Assembly (NCBI RefSeq): GCF_030272615.1
Contig: NC_081405.1
Span: 314,794,235 to 314,858,234 of the forward strand
DNA length: 64,000 nt
Direction: 5' to 3'
DNA from: Cryptomeria japonica
Lineage: Eukaryota; Streptophyta; Pinopsida; Cupressales; Cupressaceae
The notes below the pieces were generated by a model that saw only the letters and a program-made list of their open reading frames with translations, did not search any database and was not told where the DNA came from. Made by a program: the position numbers and the translations under genes. Shown here piece after piece: positions 11,098-23,200 of this stretch. Within the stretch, counting starts at the first letter, position 1, and every line of letters begins with the position of its first letter.

Positions 11098-13303
11098 AAT
11101 TATTCAAAAGTTAGAAAAGGAAATATTATGGGATTACGGCCCTCCTCTTAGGCCTCTGCATGCTCTCACCAACAATTTGTAGATGATACTTTATTGATGG
11201 GGGAAGGCTCAGTTAAAGAAGCTAATAATTTAAAAAAGACTTTAGATACTTATGAACAAGGTTTTGGGAAAAAAATTAGCCTTTCTGAAAGCTCAATTTT
11301 TTTTTAACACCTCTGAGCACAAGAAAAAGAATATTTCCTCGATTCTTGGGTGTAAAGTTGAAATTTTTCCTGACTCTTATTTATGTCTCCCCCTCTGCCA
11401 TGGTCCAACCTCAGACTCCTTCTGGGTGAACCTTATTGTTAAATTCTAGAATAAGTTGGCTGGGTGGAAAGGTGCTTTATTAAGCCAAGCTGGTAAGCTT
11501 CAACTACTCAAAGCTTCATTCAGAGTCTCCCAATTTATGGTACAAGTTTATTCAAAATCCTAGCCAAAATTGCAAATTAACTAGAAAGAATACAAAAAAA
11601 AAATTGTGGACAGGGACTAAATCTAAGAATAGATTACATCTTGTGCCTTCGAATTAGGTTTTCCTTCCCAAGTCCATGGGGAGACTGGACATCTGGAGTC
11701 TTAGAGATTTCAATAAAGCCCTGATGGCCAAGTAGCTGTGGCGATGTCTTAAAGAGAATAATGAATGGATTGACATTTTCAAACATAAATACCACATTCT
11801 GGATATCCAAAACACTCTAGAATCTTATCACCTTCTCAATGTTGTTTCTAATTTAAGGAGAAACTTCTTTGGCTCCTCCAAAGCTATTATGCATGGTTGT
11901 ATATGGGTGCTAGGTAATGGTGCCAAAATCAAGTTTTGGGATGACTGGTGTACTGGTGATGGCACCCTATCGGATTTTATTTGGGTTTCTCCTTTCAAAG
12001 AATAATTTCCCAAAAAAATTGGCACTTGGGTGGCTGATTATTTCAGAGATGGAGCTTGTTTGGATTTCAATTTTGTGGGTAATGCTTTGATACCTACGTA
12101 GCCTTGGTTGAATTGTATACACATCCCCAACTTTCATGTGGAGGATGAAGTGTTCTGGATTTCTCTTCTTCAGGGAAGTTCAAGGCTGTCGATTCTTATT
12201 AGTTCATCTCCAGAAACTCCCCCCCCTCGGCCTTCTATATGGGCATCTGGAATAAGCACTTAATTCTAAAAATTAACATTTTTTTCTGGTTGTTTATGCA
12301 AGGTACGATCTCTACCATTGACAATCTTTACAAAAGAGTTCTTCCTCTTACTAATAGATGTTTTTTTTCAAAGAAGCGAAGGAAAATGTTGGCCATCTAC
12401 TGCTTCACTACTCTTTTGTTAGGGATATTTGGAATTTATTCCTTAACATCTGGAACACTAATTGGGTCTTCCCTAAATTAGTTCAAAGAATGTGGTTTAA
12501 ATGGAAGTTCCCCTTTGACAATCAAGCTTTGGGAGTTCTTGGGAATTTGTGTCTTCCTCATATTTCCTGGGGTATTTGGAAAAAAAGAAACAATAGAGTC
12601 TTTAGAGATTTGAAATCTCCTACGCTTGTTGTGGCTACTAAAATTTGTATTTCTACCAAAGAGAATTTTCTGCACTCTTGTCCCAGTAGAAAGAATGACC
12701 AACCCCTACCTACTCTCCAGGAGGAATGGGATACTATCAATCAGTGGCAAATTTATTGGAATATTGCCATTCTAGTGCACAAAATAAAGTAGTGCAAACA
12801 AAATGTCCTTTGGCATCCCCCCTATGGGATGGATCAAAATCAATATAGATGGGGAGGCTAAAGGGAATCCTGGGTTGGCCGGGTGCAGGGGAGTGTCTAG
12901 GAATCATTCAATTCTGTTGGTTTCTATAGTGGCGCTCCCTTTGGGCACTCAGTCCAACCATTTTGCAGAGACCAGTGCTACCCACATTGGGTTACACATG
13001 GCGAAAATAGAAGGCTTTAGAAAATTCTTGCTGGAGTTTGACTCACGAAACACTGTCAATTGTGTGAATGGGCGCACGGATCCTAGCTAGGCAATTGGTA
13101 ATTTGATCAAGGATTGCCATGATATAATAAATGAGTTGGAAAAATTTAAAATTTTGCACGTATATCGGGAAGGCAACAAAGCGGAAGATCTACTAGCCAA
13201 TCTAGTGGTAGGCTACATGGCAAGTAAATGGTGGAGTAGTAGGGATTCATTCCCCAAAAACCTATGCGATCTAGGTTGTGATTATTCCACCCACTTGCGT
13301 TAA
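11098..13303 (+). pseudogene. LINE ORF2, 3' part: RT end, zinc region, RNase H
   Basis: This continues the ORF2 cut at 3539. The RT active-site box reads QFVDDTLLMGEG at about 11166-11201, with FVDD in the place of the FADD/YADD of the family. A zf-RVT-like region lies at about 12239-12480 (WLFMQGTISTIDNLYKR, then RCFF and a HLLLHYSF segment). An RNase H domain of the plant RVT_3 type is at 12803-13303: WIKINIDGEAKGNPG with the first Asp, then FAETSATHIGL with Glu, then a LLEFDSRNTVN segment with Asp, ending YREGNKAEDLLANL with the last Asp. A TAG at 13088-13090 and at least one frameshift (near 12780) break it. The stop is at 13301-13303. RNase H would remove RNA during target-primed reverse transcription. 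Confidence 0.85.
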
Positions 13304-13433
13304 TCAATGATCTTTAATCATGATTTGATAGAGCTGATGGGAAAATGGCTCCTTTTTGTTTTCTCTAACCGAAGATCTAAAAACTTCCCTTGCACCTAGA
13401 TTTTTCTATCTAATTGTGTGGTTCATTTTCTTG

Positions 13434-13511
13434 CTATTGTTCAAAGACTTTTCTGGGGTGGCCCATTTCCTACAATTGTTCAGAGACTTCTTTGTTGTGG
13501 CCCATTTCCTA
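13434..13511 (+). repeat. 39-bp direct repeat, two copies
   Basis: Two imperfect copies start at 13434 and 13473, and both end in GTGGCCCATTTCC. They lie between ORF2 and ORF3 of the LINE, in what is probably an untranslated spacer. Confidence 0.6.
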
Positions 13512-13533
13512 CTATTTGGTGACCTCAAGCATA

Positions 13534-15072
13534 ATGGTTGGGGACAAGAATAGGCAAGAACTGTCTACTTGTGAGAAATGTAAGAAAAAAAAGGAAGTGT
13601 GATAGGAAATCATTGATGGGGGAATTGTCCCCTTCTTGGATAGACTTCATGGCCCTTCTCCTCTTCTCACATAATCCTTTGTCAATGGGTGGAAGAAAGG
13701 GATCATGAGAGATTATGGTGTTGAGTACTAGCTGGACGAAACCCTAGTGGCAATGGTTATTGGTCTAGCAATGAATGGAAGAAGGTTCTATAGAGACAAA
13801 AAAATTGGGGAGGAGGACTTGACGAATTATTTTGACAAAGACAAGGAGAGTTCAAGAGTTAACAAAATGGCTGATGGTGGCTGCAATAGGAAAGATCTTA
13901 TGGCTCCATGGGAAGACATGGCCAAGTTCATCATAAGGTATATTACACTCAATGGAAGATATGCTAGTTTATTTTCCTACCATTTTATTATTTTGAACCA
14001 TCTCAAGCATGGTAAAATCATTTTTGTTCCTTTCTATTTGGCCTCCTCTTTAGAAAATAGTCTTGAAAAACATATGGAGAATCCAAATAATCTTGTTCTT
14101 CATGAAGGGCTTATTGTTCTCATCATGGATTATGCTAAGACCATTGAAGTTTTTCCCTTTCTATCTAACAAATGCCAAGATACTAATATTTAGGATATCT
14201 CTAACTCAGAAATAGATTTGAAGGACAGTGGGGGTGCCATTCCTTTTGATGACCCTGATTATAAGCCTATGGAAGAAGGGGAGATGATGGTCACCCTTGG
14301 GATGTTTAGCAGTAAGAATCCACCCAGATGGGCAACCAACAAATATAAATCTACCAGCAAACTAATTTCTAAGGCTGAGCCCCTTTCTAAAAAGAAGAAG
14401 CTTGTGACTAAGGACGATAGTTTGAAGATCTCAGATCAAGAAATTAAACTGGACATTCCAATCAATGTCCTAAAGGAAAAGTAGGGTACCATGGCTATAG
14501 AAGAGGACAATGGGTTATAGAGGAATAGTACTCTGATGAACCTGGTGATGGTAGTGACCAGAAGCTAGGAGAGTTGCTCGTAGTGGGTGGACTTAGAAAT
14601 TGATACCCTCAAAGTGGGGGTTAAGGAGATTATTGATATCTTCACAGCCTTGCCTAACCCTAGCAAATCTGAGAAACTCATGACTAAGGCCTAGAAGCTC
14701 TCCCAAGATGTCAAGCTGATGAAATCAAATCATGAACAAATAATTGAAAAGGTGGAATAGTCTATGGCGAAGATAAATAAAAACCTCAAGAACCTGGTCG
14801 ACATAAGAAAAGAAGCCATGAATAATAGTATAGAGGGGCTTGAAAAGATCAATGCCATGGTTGTGGAATACAAATCCATTCACAGTGAACCTGAGAAAGA
14901 TTTTGGAGGTGAAGACATGGTTGTTGTAGACAACAAAACTAAAGGCCCTAGTTCCAGGACCATAAGCAAGAGTAGCAATAAGTTAACCTCTAGATTCATT
15001 ATGGAGGAGCTGGAGGAAATCAACAAGCTTTACATCAAGAAGAACAAGGAGCTGGTGCACTCTCTTAATTGA
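13534..15072 (+). pseudogene. LINE ORF3-like reading frame, unknown
   Basis: I do not recognise this protein. From a possible ATG at 13534 (MVGDKNRQELSTCEKC) one frame runs for about 513 codons to the stop at 15070-15072 with in-frame stops but no evident frameshift. The part from 13747 to 15072 contains seven stops, all TAG. Recognisable stretches are VPFLDRLHGPSP, GWKKGIMRDYGVEY, AMVIGLAMNGRRFYRD, then a basic low-complexity middle (SKKKKLVTKDD) and a charged, heptad-like C-terminus (MEELEEINKLYIKKNKE). It follows the RNase H stop by 230 bp in the same orientation, so it is either an extra LINE ORF or a passenger. It may be a second structural, Gag-like protein; this is inference. Confidence 0.5.
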
Positions 15073-15427
15073 GTAATTTTTTTTTGTTTTGTTTTATTGT
15101 TTGTGTCTCTTTTTCTTTCGTGATTCTTATGGGGTGCTCCCCTATTTTTTTGTTGCTTTATGTCTATTTGGCTGATGGTCGACTTTTGTAAAACTTTTGG
15201 TTTTGGGTCCATGTAAAACCCGTTTATCTCTATCAAAAACATATCCACCATAGGCTTCAATAATGTAATTTAGTTTTTAAAAATATTTTGAGATCTTCGT
15301 TGTAAAATTTATTGTTTGCAAATCCAACAATCATCGACTAGTGTTTTGATATATATAAAGAGATCAACTAACCACCTTGTTCCTTCTCATGATATTGCAC
15401 CCAAATTAGGGTTTCTTTAGTGGTCTC

Positions 15428-15763
15428 TATTAATAAACAAGAAGTTATAATTAAAAAAAAAGCAAGAAAAAAACACTTGCACAGAAAAGGAGGGCAGCAC
15501 AACACAATTTTGAAACTAAATTCATATATTACACACCAATGTGTTGTTATAATTTTTTACACTATAAATGCCCGAGGGAGGGTGCATTTTATAGACATTA
15601 TTCTAAGCTCTAGAAGTTTCTGAGCTTTTCTTAAATTCTATGGTGGAAGAAAAATATAGGAGTAGAGGAAACTTGTGGTGGTTGGAGAGTTCTGGAAAAG
15701 ACTATAATAACTGATCACCAACCCAACACTATAGTTTGTATTTAAATAAACATTATTCTAACA
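15428..15763 (-). repeat. 3' LTR of element B
   Basis: This repeat of 336 bp runs from TATTAATAAACAAG to TATTCTAACA on the plus strand. Read in element orientation it begins TGTTAGAATAATG. It matches 19883-20238. Confidence 0.85.
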
Positions 15764-15772
15764 CCCCCCATT
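15764..15772 (-). other. polypurine tract of element B
   Basis: The minus strand reads AATGGGGGG immediately before the 3' LTR. Confidence 0.7.
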
Positions 15773-15776
15773 ATAT

Positions 15777-17520
15777 TTATTTGGAGAGAATAGAAACTTC
15801 CTTGAGATACAACATGTCTCTTAGTTTGACAAATTTTACAATAGGCAATGCTTTCATGAATGTTTCAGCAATTTGTTCTTTTGGGCCACAAAATTGAAGC
15901 TCCGCGTCTTGTCTTTCAATCAAATCATGAATAAAATGATGATGCACTTCTATATGCTCAGACCTAGCATGATATATGGGATATTTTTCCAACTTGATAG
16001 TGCTTTGATTATCATAAATTATAGTAGGAGAATCTTGCAAATGCTATATTTCTTCAAGTAGTCTTCTAAGCCATAATGCTTCTTGAGATGCCTTTGATGA
16101 ACTAATATATTCAACCTCTATTTATGATAGTGATACTATTGATTGCTTCTTGTTGCGCCAAGAAATCGGTCCTAATCCAAGATGAAAGATGTAGCCCGAA
16201 GTTGATTTTTTGTCATCAATGTCACCTACATAATCAAAATCTGTATATCCAACTAGGATAGGATCGTCCATATTTGTATTCAATGCCAAGGTGATAAGTA
16301 CCCTTAATATATTTTCATATTCTTTTATCTTCTTTCCAATGTTCAATGTGTGGATCTACCATGTACCTAGATACAATACCAATTGCATATGCAATATCTA
16401 GTCTAAATATAGGAAGATAAAAGAGACTGCCAATAGTTTGTCTATACAACTTTCCATCTACATTCTTTTGAGTTGAGGTACTACTTAATTTTAATCCTAC
16501 TTCAAATGGTGTATGAGATAGTTTACAATCATTCATATTTAATTTCCTTAATATGTCAAGATCATATTTTGTTTGAGACAGCATGATCCTTCCTTTTTCT
16601 TGCCAAACTTGCATGGCCAAGAAATAATGCATCAATCCTAGATCAGTTATTTCAAAAGATTGTTTAAGTTGATCCTTAGTGATTTCTATAGACTTTGTGT
16701 GATCTCCTATAATAATGAAATCATCTACATAAAATACAATAGTAACAATTTTCCATCAATATGATTTACATACACATTTGGATCAGCTTTGCTTCTTTTA
16801 AAATCTGCTCCTATAAAGTATTCATTTATTTTGGAGTACCATACCCTTGGAGCTTGTTTAATACCATATAATTATTTTTTTAATCTATACACTATATTTT
16901 CTTCACCAACTTTAACAAATCTTGGTGGTTGTTGCGTATAAATTTCTTCTTTTAAATCACCATGTAGAAATGCACTTTTAACATCTATTTGCAAAAAATT
17001 CCAACCAAATTTTCCAAGTAAAGCAACTATGGTACAAATGGAAGTCATTTTAGAAACTAGAGCAAAGATTTCAGTATATTCAATACCTTCTATTTGTGAA
17101 AATCCTTAAGCCACTAACCTTTCTCTATGTTTTTCAATGGCTCGATCTAATGTGAACTTTATTTTGTAGGTTTGCTTGCATCCAACCATATTTTTTCCTT
17201 TTGTGAGTGTTGTCAATTCTCATGTTCTATTTTTCATCAAAGAATTACTCTTCTTGCATAGCTAGTTCCCATTCATCTTTTCCTTTTTCTTCCTTGTATG
17301 TACTTGGTGTATCAACTTGCATCACCTTACTCATAAGAGCATAGTAAGCAAAATAATTCTTAGGGCCTTCTTGGTATATTTCTTGAATGCTTCTAGTTTT
17401 CCTTGTGGTTTTACCATCATTTTCACTTGATTCTTCAACTTTTGTTTCTTCTTCTCCTATAGAAGAAGACACACTTTCATTTGAATTATTAGTATGAGTG
17501 GATTTATCTTCTTCAATCAA
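15777..17520 (-). pseudogene. Copia RT and RNase H of element B, broken
   Basis: The RT active site YVDDFIII is readable on the minus strand at about 16712-16735, followed by a LMHYFLAMQVWQEKG segment and the RT connection region (RLDIAYAIGIVSRYM). RNase H follows: VGYTDFDYVGDIDDKKSTSG with the first Asp, a lost segment around 16100, then TIIYDNQSTIKL and AETFMKAL, the changed form of the usual ADIFTK. The left end carries a linker with EGPKNYFAYYALM before the RT. Frameshifts and stops are scattered, especially at 16640-17240. It encoded the polymerase and RNase H activities of a Copia Pol polyprotein. Confidence 0.85.
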
Positions 17521-17559
17521 AAATAAAAAATAAGATAATGTAGGAGAATCATTTGTTTC

Positions 17560-18480
17560 AATATCTTTATCAAACCATACAAACCTTTTGATCTGAATTT
17601 AATTTGTTTTAGGATTGAATAGCCTTTATCCTTTTGACTCCTCACTATATCCTACCATTATGCACTTCTCACTTTTCCTTTCAAGTTTGTTCCTTCTTTG
17701 ATCAGGAATGTGGGCATATGCATTGCAACCAAAAACTCTAAACTGAGACACTATAGGCTTTCTTACAGTCCATGCCTCTTCTAGTGTTATGTTCCAAACT
17801 GTCTTAGTAGGTGTTCTATTCAAGATATATACAACAATATGAACTTCTTCAGCCCAAAATTTAGCTTCTATATTTCTAGAGTGAAACATACATCTAGCCA
17901 TTTCTATTATAGTTCTATTTTTTCTTTCAACAACTCCATTTTGTTGGGGTGAATAAGAAATAGTTGATTCTTTCTTTATTCCATACTCTTTATAAAATTC
18001 TAAGGCTTTATTCATATATTCATGCCCTCTATCTGTTCTTATTATCTTTAGACATTTTCCACTTTGTTTTTCATCCAAATATTTAAACTCTTTAAACTTA
18101 TGAAACACTTCATCCTTCTTTTGTAATAAATATATCCAAATTTTTTTAGTATAATCATCTATAAAAGTGAGAACATACCTTGATCCTCCAAGTGAAGGTT
18201 TTCTAAAAGGACCCATTACATCACTATGAACAAAATGTAAAGGAGTTTTTGCCCTCCACGATTTTCCTAGTGGGAAACTTTCTATATGTTGCTTTCCCAT
18301 TGCACACCCTTCACATACTCTATATCTTGGTGAGATCTTTGGAAGCCCATGTACCATATTTAGTTTCTCCATAAGCTTTAGGATTTAATAGCTGACATGT
18401 CCCAATCACTCATGCCATAACCAACTCATATCATCATATTGGGCAATAGCACACACATTGTCATCTCCATTGTTAGAAGT
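17560..18480 (-). pseudogene. Copia integrase of element B, mostly open
   Basis: The GAG-pre-integrase HHCC zinc region reads WLWHE, a stop, then LGHVSY, followed by VCEGCAMGKQH. The catalytic core is open over 248 codons (17626-18372) and keeps all three acidic residues: D in HFVHSDVMGPF, D in IRTDRGHEY and E in NGVVERKNRT. The C-terminal part shows FGCNAYAHIPDQRRNKLERK, ending in MVGYS. It catalysed insertion of the cDNA. It is the best preserved part of this element, but isolated from an intact Gag-Pol. Confidence 0.85.
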
Positions 18481-18703
18481 AAATTCTTGAAACTTATATA
18501 ATCTATTCTCCATTTTGCCAATTGCAGTCACTCTATAATTATCATTCACATATTCGTTAAACATTTGTCATTGTAGAACTCTATTTTATAACCTTGATTT
18601 GCAATTTGAGAAACAAAAAGAAGATTTGTTTTCAATTCAAAAACAAGCCTCCCATTTTTAAATACACCATTATAAACTTTGACATTTCCAGTCCCTTTAA
18701 CTT

Positions 18704-19390
18704 CTAAAGCACTATTATTCCCCAAATATATTTTTTTGTATTACTTTCATTTATTTGTTCAAATTGTTTTGTATTATGAGACATGTGTTGTGTAACACTA
18801 GAATCAATAACCCAATCATCCTTAAAAGAATTTTTTTCTTTAAGTGCAACACAAAAAGAATTTCTTTTAGAATCAATAAATTTTGTAGACTTATTTTTCT
18901 TCTTCTCTATATCTCCATTCCTTTTGAAACATTCATTTACTTTGTGACCCATCTTTCTACAACAATTATATTTCCATTTACTTCTATTATAATATGTAGA
19001 TGGCATAATTTTTTTTTCATTCTTCCAATTCCTTTCTTTGGATTGATTATCTTGTGAATTTTTATAACTTTTTTTTCGTTTTATTATGAATGCTTGAGAT
19101 TAATCACTAAATGTTTCTCTTTCTTTAATTTGACACTTTTATTCTTGCACTAATTTAGCACAAAGCTCTTCAGATCTAATACTTTTTAATTTATCTGCGG
19201 TAACTAATCCTCTTATAAATGATTGATAAGATCCTAGAAGACTGTGTAATTTTAATTGCACAAAATATTTATCATCTATATCCTTTCCAAGAGAGGAAAG
19301 ATCATTTTTCTTTTCCTTTAATTTACTTAAACTTGGAACTAACTCTTGTGAGATTGATAATTTCATGTTGTATAATTCTGTGGTGAGAGA
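18704..19390 (-). pseudogene. Copia gag, zinc knuckle and protease of element B
   Basis: The UBN2-type gag core is seen at 19139-19366 (SLGKDIDDKYFVQLKLHSLL, then SYQSFIRGL). A knuckle follows at about 18910-18965 as CCRKMGHKVNEC; the preceding Cys pair is damaged. The aspartic protease site is readable as DDWVIDSSVTQHM (family form DSGAT, so Gly is replaced). The N-terminal half of gag between 19390 and the primer site at 19882 was not recognised. Frame breaks occur at about 19020-19140. Confidence 0.75.
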
Positions 19391-19871
19391 TAAAATCCAT
19401 ACATTTCTGGAAAAACCTCTTCTGAAAGTGTGAGATTGATTAATGTCGTTGCCTTTTTATTTATTTATTTCAATTTTCTTGGTCTTTTCTAGGATTTGTT
19501 GGTCTTTGTTCACTGCCAGTAACAATCTCATAACAATTTTCAAGAGTTAGAGTAATTTCAATACGAGATAGCTAGTCATAACAATTTTTTCATTCAATTT
19601 AATTTTAGGAAGAGAGATACCAAGAGAATCCATTGGTTGATTCCCTCCTTTTTGAATAAGAATGAAACCCACTTCAAAAATCCTTAATACCCAGATTAAA
19701 AAAACTAAAAATTTCTCATCAATTTCTTGAGTTTGTATTCTTCCCTTTTTGATGAAGCATCATTCACTTGCTTCCAAAAATTGCTAATGTTTCTCAGAGC
19801 CAAATTGAAACTTGCATAATTAGAAATTCACACTAGAAATTCTCTATGTCACAGTCCAAGGTTTAAATTTT

Positions 19872-19882
19872 CTCTGATACCA
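19872..19882 (-). other. primer binding site of element B
   Basis: The minus strand reads TGGTATCAGAG, matching the initiator Met-tRNA 3' end, directly abutting the 5' LTR. Confidence 0.85.
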
Positions 19883-20238
19883 TATTAACAAACAAGAAGT
19901 TACAGTAAAAAATAGAGAAAGAAACAAACACTTGCACAAAAAATATGGCAGCACAACCCAATTTTGAAACTAAATCCATATATTACACAACAATGTTTTG
20001 TTATAAATTTTTATGCTAAAAATGTCCAAGGGAGGTTGTACTTTATAAACAACAATATTCTGAGCTCTAGAAATTTCTCATCTTTTCTTAAAGTGTACAG
20101 TGGAAGAGAAATCTAGAAAGATAGAAAAATCTAGAAGCAGAGGAAACTTGTGGTGGCTGGAGAATTCTGAAAAAGATTGTAATAAATGATCACCAACCTA
20201 AGATTATAGTTTGTATTAAAATAAACATTATTCTAACA
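19883..20238 (-). repeat. 5' LTR of element B
   Basis: This repeat of 356 bp pairs with 15428-15763. It is about 20 bp longer because of small insertions such as the one around 20110-20130. Confidence 0.85.
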
Positions 20239-20243
20239 GTCTC

Positions 20244-23200
20244 CGCGATATTACGAAGTATGCTCCCCTTCCCACAATATTTCAATATTATTGCCACAAA
20301 ATCATTACAGGAAGAAGCGATACCCATACATTTAAATATATTTTATCAACCCATGGTCTTTCGTAATATCACAAATGGTTTATAGTTTTTGAGCTTTTGG
20401 TTCGTAAAAGAGTGATAAAATATATTATCTTGATATCTTAGCTAAGATATTTAAATCATTTTTAGGTAACCCTTTTTAACATCCTTTTCAAGAAATATAA
20501 TGTAGGCTCATTAAATATATTATTACTTAAATCATTAGAATTTGATTTAAATAATAAACAAGCTTACATTGTTTCACTTGGGTATACAACTTGATCATGA
20601 AGGTTGGGTCCTGGGACTTAGTTTTGTTTTTTTTTTATTATTTCATTTTGAAACAAATTTTCCCTCAAAATGTCACCTAGTGTATTCAATGTGCATCTAG
20701 GATGAAAATAATGAAATGCGTCATAATCATCGTTTGTTTTCTGCAATTTTTCACTTTGACCTAAACAAGGCATGTAGCCTCGAGAACCACCTCCAAAAAA
20801 TGGACAAAGTTTATTGTGAGACTACTGAAACTGAGAAGCAAGTAGACTTTTAATCCGAGAATCCATAGCAACAAACGGTTTTGAAAATTTCATCTTGTGG
20901 TGTGAGATACTAATTGTCAAAGGTGACCTTCAACTGTTTTAAAAAAAATTAATTGATAAAACTCTATAAATTGCTTTTGCTTTTGGTCTTGAAAACATAT
21001 CAAATTGATTGATGAAGTTTTGCAATCTGGCACAGTAGTATATTTTTATATAAAGAATCAATGGGACCAAACTATTTGATGTGATATTAATTCATCTAAG
21101 AAATATAAATTTCAAAAGTGGGCCTCTGAACAACTTTTAACTTTTGTGTAGATAACAACAAATTTCATTTGGTTTTGATTTTGAAAAAATATCAAATGGA
21201 CGGTTGAGGCTCTAAACAGTTGAACGGGATTTCTTGTGATACAAAAAATTATATGGATTAATTGGTTTTGTCTAAAGGTGTGATATTCGAAAGAGGTGTG
21301 ATATTCAAGCTATAAACTTCATCAGAGATCCTAAGACTTAATACTTCATAAAAATGTCATGCCTAACTCTAGGGGGCTAAAACTGGACACATAGACTTAT
21401 TGATTAGGGGTGCATGAGATTTCAAGGAAAATCTACTTGTCAATCTTTACAACTTAGAGAGGGATGATTTAGTGTTTTCATTTTTTTTCACTTTTTGAAA
21501 ACAGTGAATTTAATAAAAACTTAGGGTTCCAACATGATACGTGTAAGAAATATCTTTTATATAGCATGACCCTTCTAAGGATTTGGGTGGCATTTTTAAT
21601 ATTATTGGTTCACTCTTTTTCTAAATTTTCTTTGGTGGTTTCACTTATAGTTTAGTCTCTTTATTATGAACATGGGATGAATTTTTTCATGATACCTTTT
21701 CTTTGTAATTTTATGTTGCTAGAATTATTTGTGAACAAGTTGGAAATAAATACATGCAATTGATGTGAAATGAAACATGCGACTTCTACAATTGGAGAAT
21801 AAATAAAAGGTCAATAAATTAATGCTAGTAAAAATAACAATATACCTTTCATAACTTCAAGTATACTCCAATGATGTGAATTGATATTATGGTGATGTGT
21901 TTGGTTCTCTTAAGGAGACCTCAATATGAAAACATATACCTTAAAACAAAAATTATCAAAAAAATCTTAAAGATGACCTACGTTTATAGATTTTAAATAA
22001 GTGAGACTGAGGACTACAATCTAATCTAGGATTCAATGGTGGAGATTCATTAAAGAGAAATGATTATTTTACACATATTTGGATAAGAGGTGAATGTTTG
22101 ATGATTATTTATTAATGAACAATGAAATATGTCAATGAAGAATTGTAGTCAGGAAAATTGCATAGATTTAACTGCCTACATAACCATGCAAAACAATATG
22201 TAATAAATGGACATTACCCTACTTATTACATTGTTCTTGTGAAAGTACCAAGGGACCCTCACTTAAGACTTATATTGTGAAAAACTTGTTGATTACATAA
22301 TTTGAATACATAGTTTTTTAGAAGATCTTCCCTTGAAGAAGTAGGTATTGAATAAAGTGGTGCTCCATTAGGCTATCCCTTGACCCTGAGAAAGTTGTAG
22401 AACTGAGCTATGTTCTTGAGCTCTCAGTCCTAAAATCTTGAATTACATAGTTTTGAATTTTTCAACAAAATTACCTAAGAGATATGATCGATCTCTATCA
22501 TTTTTTGATGACCAAGATGGGTTATAATTCTCAATCATATACTTTGAAGGTCACTAGACGACAATGCATATTGATCTCAACACCAAATCACAAAATTTCC
22601 ATATTGATAACATAAATTATTTATAGATGCTTCTTAGAATGATTTAATGCATAGAAAACTACTACACCCAGCGAAATTTCGATGAAAAAGAAGAAAATGT
22701 AATATGCTAAAATAATAACAATGCAAAGAAATCCTAATTCATTGTTCATATAATGAAATTTTATTTTATTTTCTTCTCATTAAACATTCGAAAGATTAAG
22801 CCAAAAAAATTAACCATGCACCTGTGGATCACAAAAGTGATGAAGTTGGCCAAAAGGGTGCCCTCCAATACAGCTATGGTCTCACTGAATATGAGGGGAT
22901 TCAATACACCAAGGGAAAAAATTCCAAAGGTCGATGATAAGCTCAGTATGTGTACGACTTGGAAATGAACTATACATCCTCTTACACAACAGAATTCAAT
23001 GTTATTCTAATCTGAACTTCAGGTTTGGCGGTCTAAAATGAATCTCTTCTTGTGCCATATACAATGAGTTGTCTTCTAACGCCACTTTCAACCGTCTATA
23101 TATTTAATATCTATTTTAGGCACCTTTGCATGTTAGTTCTACACGCGAGAGACTTTTCTTCAAACTTAGTAGACATTTGTGGTAGTTCACTTAAACATGA

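Larger units (their letters stand above)
1..15245 (+). mobile_element. L1-type LINE, dead, split by element A
   Basis: A non-LTR retrotransposon enters from the left edge. Its parts are read in order: an ORF1 nucleic-acid-binding protein, ORF2 with AP-type endonuclease, RT and RNase H, and a third ORF. The RT is interrupted at 3539 and resumes at 11098, where the reading goes on from the SEALSKF region into the downstream RT motif FVDD. The DNA between is LTR element A, inserted in the opposite orientation. The 3' end is placed near 15245, after a non-coding tail behind ORF3. No poly(A) tail or target duplication could be fixed, so that end is approximate. All ORFs carry stops and the copy is inactive. 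Confidence 0.85.
15428..20238 (-). mobile_element. Copia LTR retrotransposon B
   Basis: An element of about 4.8 kb on the minus strand, with short LTRs (15428-15763 and 19883-20238) and a perfect 5-bp target duplication GTCTC at 15423-15427 and 20239-20243. The order gag, protease, integrase, RT, RNase H marks it as Copia. All coding parts contain stops or frameshifts. It is a different family from A, C, D, E and G: the LTRs are 340-356 bp and lack their conserved block. Confidence 0.9.

Noticed and set aside
22753-22990. Small frame of 71 codons with protein-like look
   Set aside because: No family recognised, stops follow in all frames, and no promoter or splice pattern could be supported.
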